Part shown: one piece after another, positions 10,444 to 18,436 of the stretch
Numbering within the stretch: position 1 is the stretch's first letter
Layout: every line of letters begins with the position of its first letter
Assembly: GCA_030686115.1 (NCBI GenBank)
Contig: CP131612.1
Coordinates: 1,240,001-1,304,000, forward strand
DNA: 64,000 nt
Origin: Psychrobacter cibarius
Lineage (GTDB): Bacteria > Pseudomonadota > Gammaproteobacteria > Pseudomonadales > Moraxellaceae
Reading direction: 5' to 3'
Position numbers and translations under genes: made by a program
The notes under the pieces: model-generated
Told to the model about the DNA's origin: nothing
Database searches by the model: none
The model's input: only the letters and a program-made list of their open reading frames with translations

Positions 10444-12153
10444 TTACTCAGTATACAAAGTCGGTAATCGAATATCAGCAGCATTAAGATAGGCGTTAAA
10501 GGCAAGAGGTGTACCACAGCTTTGCATGAGTGCGGCCAGCGATTGTACATAGCTGTTCGCCGCTTGCGCTTGTTCAGTACGTGCTTTAAGCGACTGCGTT
10601 TGTGCTTGGACTACCTCAATCGGTGTATTTACACCTTCTTGTAGCCCCAACTGGCGCAAACGCAATACTTCTGCGGCCAGATCTACATTGCTTTGTAATG
10701 CCTGATAACGAGATTGGGCATTATTAACATCGTGCCAGTTTTTTTCGACCAGTAATAATAAATTGTCACTGACTTCGATTTCAGACAGATCCGCTTGGCG
10801 TATTTTGGCATTGCTCGATGCGAGTGATGCATTTTTATCAAGACCACCCCACAGCTTCCAGCTGGCTGATATACCGGCTACCCAACTGGGGTCTTTTTCA
10901 ATTTGTCCGTAGCCATAGAGCATGACGGTAGGCTTGTGACCAGTATCTGATAGCGCGTGTAGCTGCTCAGCTTGTGCGCGTTTGGCGGCGACTTTTTGTA
11001 GACCTGGGTGATTGGTGAGTGATAAATTCTGAAAATAGTTTACATCGGGTAAAGGACGGCTAGAGACGAATAACGGTGTCGTGGGTTTGATACGATAATC
11101 GGTACGCAATAGCCGCTGTAAAGCCATCATCGCAAGACGAGCATCGTTATTGGCATTGACGGACTCACTTTTTGCATCGGCAAGCGCAGATTGTGCTTCT
11201 AAGCGATCAACACGTGAGATAAAACCTTCTTCAAAAAGCCGCTGCGCCACATGGTCAGTCTGCTGCAAGGTATCATAAGCATCTTCGCGTAAATAAGCGG
11301 CAATGATGGCCAGCTGTGCCTTAAAATAACGCTCAATCAGGGTGTTATAAAGCTCGTTTTTATCCAATAGACTGTCTGCGACGGCTTCTTGGGTACGGGC
11401 ATTGGAAGCACCTGTCAAAGCGTTGGTACGTCCAGCAGTATAGATGGGCCAAACCACGCCCAGACCTGCACCAGCCGTTGAGCCTGAGCGCTTTAACTCA
11501 TAAGAATCTGGGATACGCTCACCGACCAATTCACCAAAATTTGGCAAATCTGGTAGCGGTGGAATAGGCGGAATCACATTATCGACACCATTGTTAACGT
11601 CATTAACAATACCGTTTTTCAATGATGATAAGTCAAGATCCGCGTCTAAGTTGTAAGCGTTGGCTGATAGTTGGGCAAACACCAATGGATTGTCTAAGGT
11701 TTTGAGCGCATCCGTTTGGTATTCACTAGCAGTAATCGCCGCTTGATTGGCGGCCAGTTTCGGTGACACTTGCAATAAAATATTTTGAGCTTGCTCAAGG
11801 CTTAACAGGCTAGATACTGCTAATGGATAACTATTATCAATACTTTTATGGGTAATGGGATCGATAAGCGTTGTTAAGCCAGTTTTTTGCTCGGCTTGAC
11901 CCATGTCTGTATCTGTCGTTGACCTTCTATTTTGAATCTCATTTTTTTGAGTACTGTTTTGAGCGCTGTCTTGAACGCTGCTTTGAGTACTTTTTTGAGT
12001 GTCAGCGTCGATAATTTGCGTCACTGCAACGGCTGTGACCTCATTCGGTGACTCGATATTATGATCAGTAGCGCTTGCAAAAGTAGGCGCCGCTAAACCC
12101 ATGAACGTAATCGTCATCACCGCAGTAGACAGAGTCGATAAAGCAAATTTCAT
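10444..12153 (-). CDS. TolC-family outer membrane efflux protein
   Basis: 569 residues. A Sec signal peptide covers about 1-27 (ending TFASA). An unusual low-complexity Ser/Thr/Gln/Asp linker runs to about residue 95. The outer-membrane efflux protein fold then shows the repeated helical-barrel pattern (SLEQAQNILLQVSPKLAANQAAITASEY, and in the second half VAGISASWKLWGGLDKNASLASSNAKIRQADLSE). It would form the outer-membrane channel for the HlyD/ABC-2 system encoded after it. It is the first gene of the cluster and is divergent from glpK. The linker has imperfect repeats (STQSSVQDSAQNSTQ), visible in the DNA as TTGAG-type repeats around 11945-12000. Confidence 0.9.
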   Translation of the reverse strand: MKFALSTLSTAVMTITFMGLAAPTFASATDHNIESPNEVTAVAVTQIIDADTQKSTQSSVQDSAQNSTQKNEIQNRRSTTDTDMGQAEQKTGLTTLIDPITHKSIDNSYPLAVSSLLSLEQAQNILLQVSPKLAANQAAITASEYQTDALKTLDNPLVFAQLSANAYNLDADLDLSSLKNGIVNDVNNGVDNVIPPIPPLPDLPNFGELVGERIPDSYELKRSGSTAGAGLGVVWPIYTAGRTNALTGASNARTQEAVADSLLDKNELYNTLIERYFKAQLAIIAAYLREDAYDTLQQTDHVAQRLFEEGFISRVDRLEAQSALADAKSESVNANNDARLAMMALQRLLRTDYRIKPTTPLFVSSRPLPDVNYFQNLSLTNHPGLQKVAAKRAQAEQLHALSDTGHKPTVMLYGYGQIEKDPSWVAGISASWKLWGGLDKNASLASSNAKIRQADLSEIEVSDNLLLLVEKNWHDVNNAQSRYQALQSNVDLAAEVLRLRQLGLQEGVNTPIEVVQAQTQSLKARTEQAQAANSYVQSLAALMQSCGTPLAFNAYLNAADIRLPTLYTE

Positions 12154-12775
12154 AAGTCACATAAGCCATTAATTAGAATGCAAAGTATTTTAGAGTCAGG
12201 CAAAAAAGTATCAAAAATATCAACTGTTATGGTCAAACCCTGTCCAAACAGTTCAATATGGGCAACCATTAACAGAAGCCAATATTTTGTTATGGGTAAC
12301 AAGCGCTACACTGTAGTGGCACAATGGTGACGGGTCAATGCTCAGTATTTGCTTACTGTGCGTTGAATAAGCCGTGATTTTATGTTAGAGGTCGGGTGTT
12401 AAGACAAATAATAACATCATTTGTTAATTAATAATAAAAGGTTTATCAAGTCATTAGCACTTAAATCGATTTTAGATCACTTTTAAAAGCTTTTAGCGAA
12501 AATGATGGTTAGTGATGATTGTTGTATTACAAAGCAGCTTATAAACTATACATAATAGTGGTGTGTGCTATATTTCAGCACCTTATAGCGTTGAGCAAGA
12601 TTAAAATGAACGGCATTTATTTTAACTGTCGGCAGTTGCTCATTAGCGCAGTGCTAATGTAAATAAAACTGGCTATTGCGATAGGCGTTACTCGCAAAAA
12701 GTACGTACTATCAATCAAAACTCAGCTATAAAATATAATTGTAAAAAATGAATGCGACAAAATAGGATGTGAGTA
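12154..12775. promoter_or_regulatory. Divergent intergenic region between tolC-like gene and glpK
   Basis: 622 bases, AT-rich, with no ORF that I trust. It must contain the promoters for the export cluster (leftward) and for glpK (rightward). An AGGATGTGAG ribosome site precedes glpK. I recognise no riboswitch or specific operator. Confidence 0.45.
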
Positions 12776-14368
12776 ATGGCAGGATATATTTTGGCTTTGG
12801 ATCAAGGGACGACATCGAGTCGAGCGATATTGTACGATGATCGTGCGCGTCCGATAAAAATGGCACAGCAGCCTACCACTTTACAAACCCCAAAAGCGGG
12901 CTTTGTCGAACAAGATGCACAACAAATTTGGCAAACGCAGATTAGCTGTGCCCATGATGTGATTAATCAAGCAGGGCTACTTGCTACCGACGTCACCAGT
13001 ATCGCGATCACCAATCAGCGTGAATCTATTGTCATGTGGGATAAGCAAACGGGTAAACCTTTAGCCCCTGCCATCATTTGGCAAGATCGCCGTACGGCGA
13101 GCTACTGTAAAACACTCGCGGCTGAGGGTGCCAGCTGCATGATGAATGACAGCCATGATGATGTGGCAAGCGAAGTGCAACGCATTACAGGGCTACGTTT
13201 AGATCCATATTTCAGTGCCAGCAAAATCGCTTGGTTACTAGAGCACAATCCGAAATTGAGCGTACGAGCCAGCAGAGGAGAAATAGCGGTTGGTACTATA
13301 GACAGTTGGCTCATATATAAGCTAACCGGTGGCGAGCATGTCATTGATGTGACCAACGCTTCCCGTACTTTATTATATGATATCCACAAGCTTGAGTGGT
13401 CAGAAGAGCTGTGCGCCCGTTTTGCGATACCCATGAATATTTTGCCTAAAGTCCTACCATCTGATGGTGACTTTGGTAAAACCAAAAAAGGACTATTTGC
13501 CAAACAAATTCCTATTCAAGCGGTATTGGGCGATCAGCAAGCGGCACTTTTTGGACAAGGCTGCCTCGATGCTGGCATGGCTAAAAACACTTATGGTACT
13601 GGGTGTTTTATGCTGATGAATATTGGTCAAAAACCCAAACTTAGCGAGCATAAACTACTAACGACAATCGCTTGGCAACGAAAATCCACATCGGCTCGTC
13701 CAGACAATTTATCGTTCGATCAAATTGTACAGTCAGGCAAACGCATGTTGCAGCCACCCAGAAAGGAAGTTACTTATGCCTTGGAGGGTAGTGTTTTTAT
13801 GGCAGGTGCTATTGTCCAATGGTTACGGGACAATCTGGGTATGATTCAACAAAGCAGTGAAGTCGAAGATTTAGCCCGCCAAGTTGATAGCAGTGAAGAG
13901 GTGGTGTTACTGCCTGCATTCACAGGATTAGGAGCACCCTATTGGCGCTCCGATATCAGCGCGAGTATTACTGGTATGAGCCGCGGCACGACTAAAGCCC
14001 ATATTGCTCGTGCTGCGTTAGAGGCAGTTGCCTATCAAACTTATGATGTGCTCATTGCCATGCAAAAAGACAGTCCTCATCCATTAACTGAGCTAAGAGT
14101 AGATGGTGGCGCGGCTAACAATGACTTATTGATGCAGTTTCAAGCTGATTTACTCGATGTGCCTGTCCTGCGTCCCAGAGATACAGAAATCACTGCCAAA
14201 GGTGCAGCATTACTCGCGGGGTTAAAAACGGGGTTATATGATGAAGGGACGATGCAAGCATCATGGCAAGTCGATCGTGTTTTTGAACCCCAAATGTCCA
14301 GTGATATCCGTGAACAGCATCTTAATAAGTGGCAACGAGCCATCGATAGAGCACTGACATCCTTATAA
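12776..14368 (+). CDS. glpK: Glycerol kinase with an internal insertion
   Basis: Phosphorylates glycerol to sn-glycerol 3-phosphate. It has the FGGY-kinase N-terminal motif LDQGTTSSRA (residues 8-17), the substrate-loop segment ITNQRES and WQDRRTA, and the ATP-side motifs YGTGCFMLMN and RVDGGAANNDLLMQFQADLL. Its 530 residues exceed the usual 500 or so. The surplus is one insertion of about 28-30 residues near positions 299-330, between LLTTIAWQ and YALEGSVFMAGA, where E. coli GlpK has only a few residues. It is not next to glpF or glpD here, so regulation cannot be read from context. Confidence 0.95.
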   Translation: MAGYILALDQGTTSSRAILYDDRARPIKMAQQPTTLQTPKAGFVEQDAQQIWQTQISCAHDVINQAGLLATDVTSIAITNQRESIVMWDKQTGKPLAPAIIWQDRRTASYCKTLAAEGASCMMNDSHDDVASEVQRITGLRLDPYFSASKIAWLLEHNPKLSVRASRGEIAVGTIDSWLIYKLTGGEHVIDVTNASRTLLYDIHKLEWSEELCARFAIPMNILPKVLPSDGDFGKTKKGLFAKQIPIQAVLGDQQAALFGQGCLDAGMAKNTYGTGCFMLMNIGQKPKLSEHKLLTTIAWQRKSTSARPDNLSFDQIVQSGKRMLQPPRKEVTYALEGSVFMAGAIVQWLRDNLGMIQQSSEVEDLARQVDSSEEVVLLPAFTGLGAPYWRSDISASITGMSRGTTKAHIARAALEAVAYQTYDVLIAMQKDSPHPLTELRVDGGAANNDLLMQFQADLLDVPVLRPRDTEITAKGAALLAGLKTGLYDEGTMQASWQVDRVFEPQMSSDIREQHLNKWQRAIDRALTSL

Positions 14369-14634
14369 GTATTGAATAAACACATTAAAATATTGTAACA
14401 ACTCAATGAAAAATTACTTAAAACACTTCACTGTCCTACAAAATCATTATAAAGATACAGGCTGTAACGCAAGGCAATCGCAATCTGGACACAATTTACA
14501 CAACCTATCTATCTGTTGTCATCCATAAATTTCTATACTTTAGGCGACTCAAGTAACACATGAATCGAGTAAGACCGCTAATTTTTAGCACTTAATAAAT
14601 CTAAAATATAACAAATTAATTTAAGGATAAAATT

Positions 14635-15147
14635 ATGAGTAACTATGACGGTATTGATCGCAGTGAAGTAAAACATATGTCAAAAGAAGCTAAGCAGGAT
14701 CTGAATGCTGATATCATCACAGGTGAGCCAGGTTCGCATCCAGTAGGCACAGCTATTGGTGGTCTTGGCGGCGCAGCAGCGGGTGCAGCAATCGGTACAA
14801 TGGCAGGACCACTTGGCACACTCATTGGCGGTGCGATTGGTGCTATCGTTGGTGGCGGTGCAGGACATGCAGCAGCAGAAGCGATTGATCCAACACGTGA
14901 AGAAGCTTACTGGCGTGCAGAATATGCAAATGTCGATTATTACGAAGAAGGTTATGACTTCGACCGTGATCTACATCCAGCTTATGCAGTAGGGTACGCC
15001 AACCGTGCTCGTTATCCTGCGGATGCACGTTTTGAAGACCATGAAGCTGAATTAGAGCGCTCATGGCATGAAGTAAAAGGTGAATCACGCATGGAGTGGG
15101 AAGAAGCACGCAAAGCATCGTATGACGCATGGAATCGTGTATCGTAA
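14635..15147 (+). CDS. Glycine-zipper domain protein
   Basis: 170 residues. Residues about 38-82 form a dense glycine-zipper stretch (GTAIGGLGGAAAGAAIGTMAGPLGTLIGGAIGAIVGGGAGHAAAEA) able to insert into or associate with a membrane. The C-terminal half is acidic, aromatic-rich and soluble-looking (YWRAEYANVDYYEEGYDFDRD), ending in a WEEARKASYDAWNRV motif seen in similar hypothetical proteins. There is no Sec signal peptide ahead of the zipper. The N-terminus (MSNYDGIDRSEVKHMSKEAKQDLNADIITGEPGSHPVGTA) is hydrophilic. The function is unknown; related proteins are often linked to stress or envelope roles. It is a monocistronic unit ended by a terminator. Confidence 0.75.
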   Translation: MSNYDGIDRSEVKHMSKEAKQDLNADIITGEPGSHPVGTAIGGLGGAAAGAAIGTMAGPLGTLIGGAIGAIVGGGAGHAAAEAIDPTREEAYWRAEYANVDYYEEGYDFDRDLHPAYAVGYANRARYPADARFEDHEAELERSWHEVKGESRMEWEEARKASYDAWNRVS

Positions 15148-15279
15148 TAAGCGAAACTAACAGCACATTTGATTTAAGTAAGTAGACAGTATATAAGCTT
15201 ACTACCTTATCACTGCGCTTAGTCTGATTGTAGACTTGGGTCTGCTGATAGACTAAATACTTTCAATTTATGCTATTTT

Positions 15280-15312
15280 AAAGTCTTCAAAGATTTCTTT
15301 GGAGGCTTTTTT
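15280..15312 (+). terminator. Intrinsic terminator
   Basis: A 13-bp stem with two G-T pairs, a 4-base loop and a T-run. It is placed about 130 bases after the glycine-zipper gene. Confidence 0.75.
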
Positions 15313-15395
15313 GCTGTATATTACTAAGTATGAATATATTAAGCAGCCAATCATCTTTGGAAGCAATATTCTAGAATAAAAATAATAGGTAATCT

Positions 15396-16424
15396 ATGAA
15401 CAATAATGCGGAAGCTAAAAGCGCCAGACAATTTTATATTGCCACTGCCAACTTGCTCAATTTTGCCAACCCTAACCGAATTTATTATGACAATGCGCCA
15501 GCTTACAGTAACGATGAATACGAGCACAAGCTAAGCGGCATCACCGATTTATTAGCAAAAGCACATGCTGATATTATTGCGGTGCAAGAAGTCTGGGATA
15601 GTAATGCGCTTGAAGCATTGGCGGTGTCGTTGGGATTTAACCCCGAGCATGTTGTTGTTCCGTTGGCAAGCAACGACCGTTCAAGCCCTTATACCCATGG
15701 CAAAGGGGCGCAAAACACTCCTGCCGTTGGTATTATTAGTCGCTTTGAGCAATTAGAAAGCCGCTTGCTTGAAGATATTGCGCTAAAAGCGGTGATTGAT
15801 ATCCCTGATATTGGTCCTTACCAGCGCTTTAATCGTCCACCATTAGTAGTACGGGTCGATGCCTTTGGTCAACCGATAACGATTATTACGGCGCATCTAA
15901 AAAGCAAACGGGCATTTTTCTTGCGTGATGAAAGTGGCAATTTGTTAGAAGACATGGACGATCCAAATATTCGAGTCCGTGCCAAGCTCCGTAGCTTATG
16001 TATGCGCGCCGCAGAAGCAGCCTCTATTCGCATGTCTATTATAGAGCGCTTACGTCATACTCGTGAGCCATTGATTTTGTTAGGCGATATGAATGATGTC
16101 ACCGGTAGCGTCACCACCCAATTGATGGCTGAGACTGGTGAAGTTAATTATGACAAAGGCATGCGCGATGTTGCATTATTCGATGCTGCGCGTATCCAAG
16201 CACGCTATGGATGGATGAAAGATGTGGCATATACCCATATATATCAAGGTATGCCAGAAGTGATTGATCAATTATTTGTTTCAGAAGAGTTTCTTCCTGA
16301 TAGTAAATTTTCACTGGGTCAGGTTGAAAGAGTAGACTATTTCAATGACCATTTAAAGTGGGACTATGCAGATAGAGTCATCGATCATGGTATTATAAGA
16401 GCGAAAATTAAACTCAATGATTAA
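15396..16424 (+). CDS. Endonuclease/exonuclease/phosphatase (EEP) family hydrolase
   Basis: 342 residues with the metal-dependent EEP fold. Motifs include ATANLLNFANPN at the N-terminus, DIIAVQEVWD with the metal-binding Glu (near residues 60-70), ITAHLKSKR, LLGDMNDVTGS with the Asp/Asn pair, and a terminal YADRVIDHGIIRAKI bearing the catalytic His. There is no signal peptide, so it is cytoplasmic. The family covers nucleases, sphingomyelinases and inositol phosphatases, and the substrate cannot be told from sequence. It is followed by a TetR gene on the same strand after 235 bases. Confidence 0.88.
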   Translation: MNNNAEAKSARQFYIATANLLNFANPNRIYYDNAPAYSNDEYEHKLSGITDLLAKAHADIIAVQEVWDSNALEALAVSLGFNPEHVVVPLASNDRSSPYTHGKGAQNTPAVGIISRFEQLESRLLEDIALKAVIDIPDIGPYQRFNRPPLVVRVDAFGQPITIITAHLKSKRAFFLRDESGNLLEDMDDPNIRVRAKLRSLCMRAAEAASIRMSIIERLRHTREPLILLGDMNDVTGSVTTQLMAETGEVNYDKGMRDVALFDAARIQARYGWMKDVAYTHIYQGMPEVIDQLFVSEEFLPDSKFSLGQVERVDYFNDHLKWDYADRVIDHGIIRAKIKLND

Positions 16425-16659
16425 ATTTTTTACATTACGTGGTTAACGCTATTAAACGGTTGACCTATACATTAATTTTTAACCCATTTATCTCCCTTGC
16501 TTGATAGTGTACAAGCGTTTATGATGCCTCTCCATTAGACATAGTAGTGCTAATATCAGTGCTACATTATTAGCTAATAGGATGTAATTCTTCAATTTAG
16601 GGCGAATACTATCTATTGAAGATTATATTTATAAAATAGGGTGTAACATTAAGAGACTT

Positions 16660-17355
16660 ATGATGAGCGAAAATAAAGACGAAAAGATTGAAGATGTGTT
16701 GGTAGATTCGGAACTGGCAAAAAAACTGGTACCGAATAAGTTCAAGTTTACCAGCCAACAAGGCCGTGCGCGCCGTCAAAAACTTTTGGCTGGTGCTAAG
16801 AAGTTAAGTGAAACACAACCTATCAATGACATTACTTTGGCGGCTGTATGTGAAGAAGCAGGCATTCCAAGAGCTTCTGCTTATCACTTTTTTCCTAACA
16901 TCGAAGCGATATTTTTAGCATTGCGTTTTTTGAATGCTATCGAAATATTAGAAATAGTAGAAACAGTCGATATTGGTAATTATGACAGATGGCAGGGCTA
17001 TTTGACGGCGCTTATTGATAATTGTGTGACGATATTCCATAACGACGAAACCAAAGCCAAGCTCATTTATGACACGAACACGCCTGATTTTGAAGGTGAT
17101 AGTTTTGGTGAAGATATCGATCATCAGATCGTCGATTTGGTTTATAAGCGTTTATCAGAGCGCTATGAGATGCCGAGTTTCCACGATATTCAAGACACGC
17201 TATTGATTGCTTATAGCATTATTAATGCGATATTCACATTGTCTTATCGTCGTCACCAAAGCATTACCAATGAATATATCCAAGAAGCAAACACTGCGTT
17301 TATCGCTTATTTGCGTTGCTATCTACCAGAAAAGCTACCGCGTAAGAATCGCTAG
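16660..17355 (+). CDS. TetR-family transcriptional regulator
   Basis: 231 residues. A helix-turn-helix lies near residues 58-78 (ITLAAVCEEAGIPRASAYHFFPNIEAIFLAL), the standard TetR signature. A C-terminal ligand-binding helical domain follows. The N-terminus carries about 30 extra hydrophilic residues ahead of the DNA-binding domain. Two adjacent ATGs (16660 and 16663) are possible. AAGAGA is the likely ribosome site. It stands alone between the EEP gene and a convergent secreted-protein gene, so its target is unknown; autoregulation is likely by analogy. Confidence 0.88.
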   Translation: MMSENKDEKIEDVLVDSELAKKLVPNKFKFTSQQGRARRQKLLAGAKKLSETQPINDITLAAVCEEAGIPRASAYHFFPNIEAIFLALRFLNAIEILEIVETVDIGNYDRWQGYLTALIDNCVTIFHNDETKAKLIYDTNTPDFEGDSFGEDIDHQIVDLVYKRLSERYEMPSFHDIQDTLLIAYSIINAIFTLSYRRHQSITNEYIQEANTAFIAYLRCYLPEKLPRKNR

Positions 17356-17427
17356 TTTTTTCGCTATTTAGATGATGTATAGACATTAGAGTGTGATTAA
17401 GATGCCCTAATGTCTGCTAAGCAAATA

Positions 17428-17459
17428 CAAAAAAGCCGACATCATATGTCGGCTTTTTT
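17428..17459. terminator. Bidirectional intrinsic terminator
   Basis: A perfect stem (AAAAAGCCGACAT paired with ATGTCGGCTTTTT) with a minimal loop. It lies between the convergent tetR gene and the secreted-protein gene at 17497. Confidence 0.9.
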
Positions 17460-17496
17460 GTATTTACTGCATTGATGAGCAGTGGTAGTAATAGAC

Positions 17497-18270
17497 TTAA
17501 CGGATAGGGGTTAATACTTGCCCACGGCAAATATCAGCACTCGCATCTAATGTCTCATATTGCTTATAATAGCTGACGATCAGCTCTTCCAAAGCGACGT
17601 TGGTCTGTGAATCATGGGTATTGACGTATGCTTCGCGAGCTTGTTCAAGCCAACGATCTGCCATGCGAAAATGGATGCCTGATTCCCGCCAGCCGCGCTC
17701 GCATTGGTTCGTAGCGGCCCAAATTAAAGCGACCTCGCTGAAAGCTATCTCTCGTGGTGCTGACTCGATACCACCGCTATCTTTTAGCGCGCTTAAGGTT
17801 GCCCATAGATCGGCGCGCATGAGAGCAGAGTTTGAGGGTATGTCTTGAATAAGGTTGAGATCTTGTTCCTTGCCATTTTTTAAGGTAGTTAAAATCGTCT
17901 CTGCCGCCTGTGCGGCTTGCTGTCCAGCAGGTGAACGACTATTCATGCTGTCTTGATGGATGGCGTAGTTAAGCCAAGCCTGAGCTTTATAGGCAAAGTA
18001 TTGTTGACGTGCGCTCATGTTTTTTTGTTGATACGCTTGTAACTCTTTCAACATACAGCTCATAGCACGTTGGCGCATACTTTGGTATTTTGGGTGGTGA
18101 GACTGAGTTTGAACATCATTGGCACAGTGAGTAGCGTCATGGGTTACTGCCACTTCAGGAGTATGATGACTCGCTGATGCAACCGAGGTCATTGTCAGGA
18201 AGAAAACGGTTGATAATAAAGCCTTTATGGGCTGTTTATAATAGGCTGCTTTGTTGGCAGGATTAGGCAT
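17497..18270 (-). CDS. Secreted protein of unknown function at the end of the surface-protein operon
   Basis: 257 residues from the ATG at 18268-18270, which has a TGAGG ribosome site at good spacing. An upstream ATG at 18345 would put 42 residues ahead of the signal peptide, so I prefer the shorter form. A Sec signal (KALLSTVFFLTMTSVASASHH) leads into a mostly helical mature domain with WLNYAIHQDSMNS, LMRADLWATLSALKD and ALIWAATNQCERGWRESGIHFRMADRWLEQA. From memory this resembles the N-terminal part of certain OmpA-family proteins encoded beside large DUF11 outer-membrane proteins; here no OmpA peptidoglycan-binding domain follows. It lies 166 bases after the giant barrel gene on the same strand, so co-expression is likely. 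Confidence 0.7.
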   Translation of the reverse strand: MPNPANKAAYYKQPIKALLSTVFFLTMTSVASASHHTPEVAVTHDATHCANDVQTQSHHPKYQSMRQRAMSCMLKELQAYQQKNMSARQQYFAYKAQAWLNYAIHQDSMNSRSPAGQQAAQAAETILTTLKNGKEQDLNLIQDIPSNSALMRADLWATLSALKDSGGIESAPREIAFSEVALIWAATNQCERGWRESGIHFRMADRWLEQAREAYVNTHDSQTNVALEELIVSYYKQYETLDASADICRGQVLTPIR

Positions 18271-18436
18271 GATGCAAAACCTCATATTAAGCGGATCAGT
18301 ATCAATATTGGTATTGGTACTTGCGGTTTTTGGCGCTGATCTCATCGCTTATTAAAATATATCTGTCATATAATATGATGAACAGCGCGATAACGCCCGC
18401 ATTGTCGTCAGATGATAACACGACAATGGGGATAAA

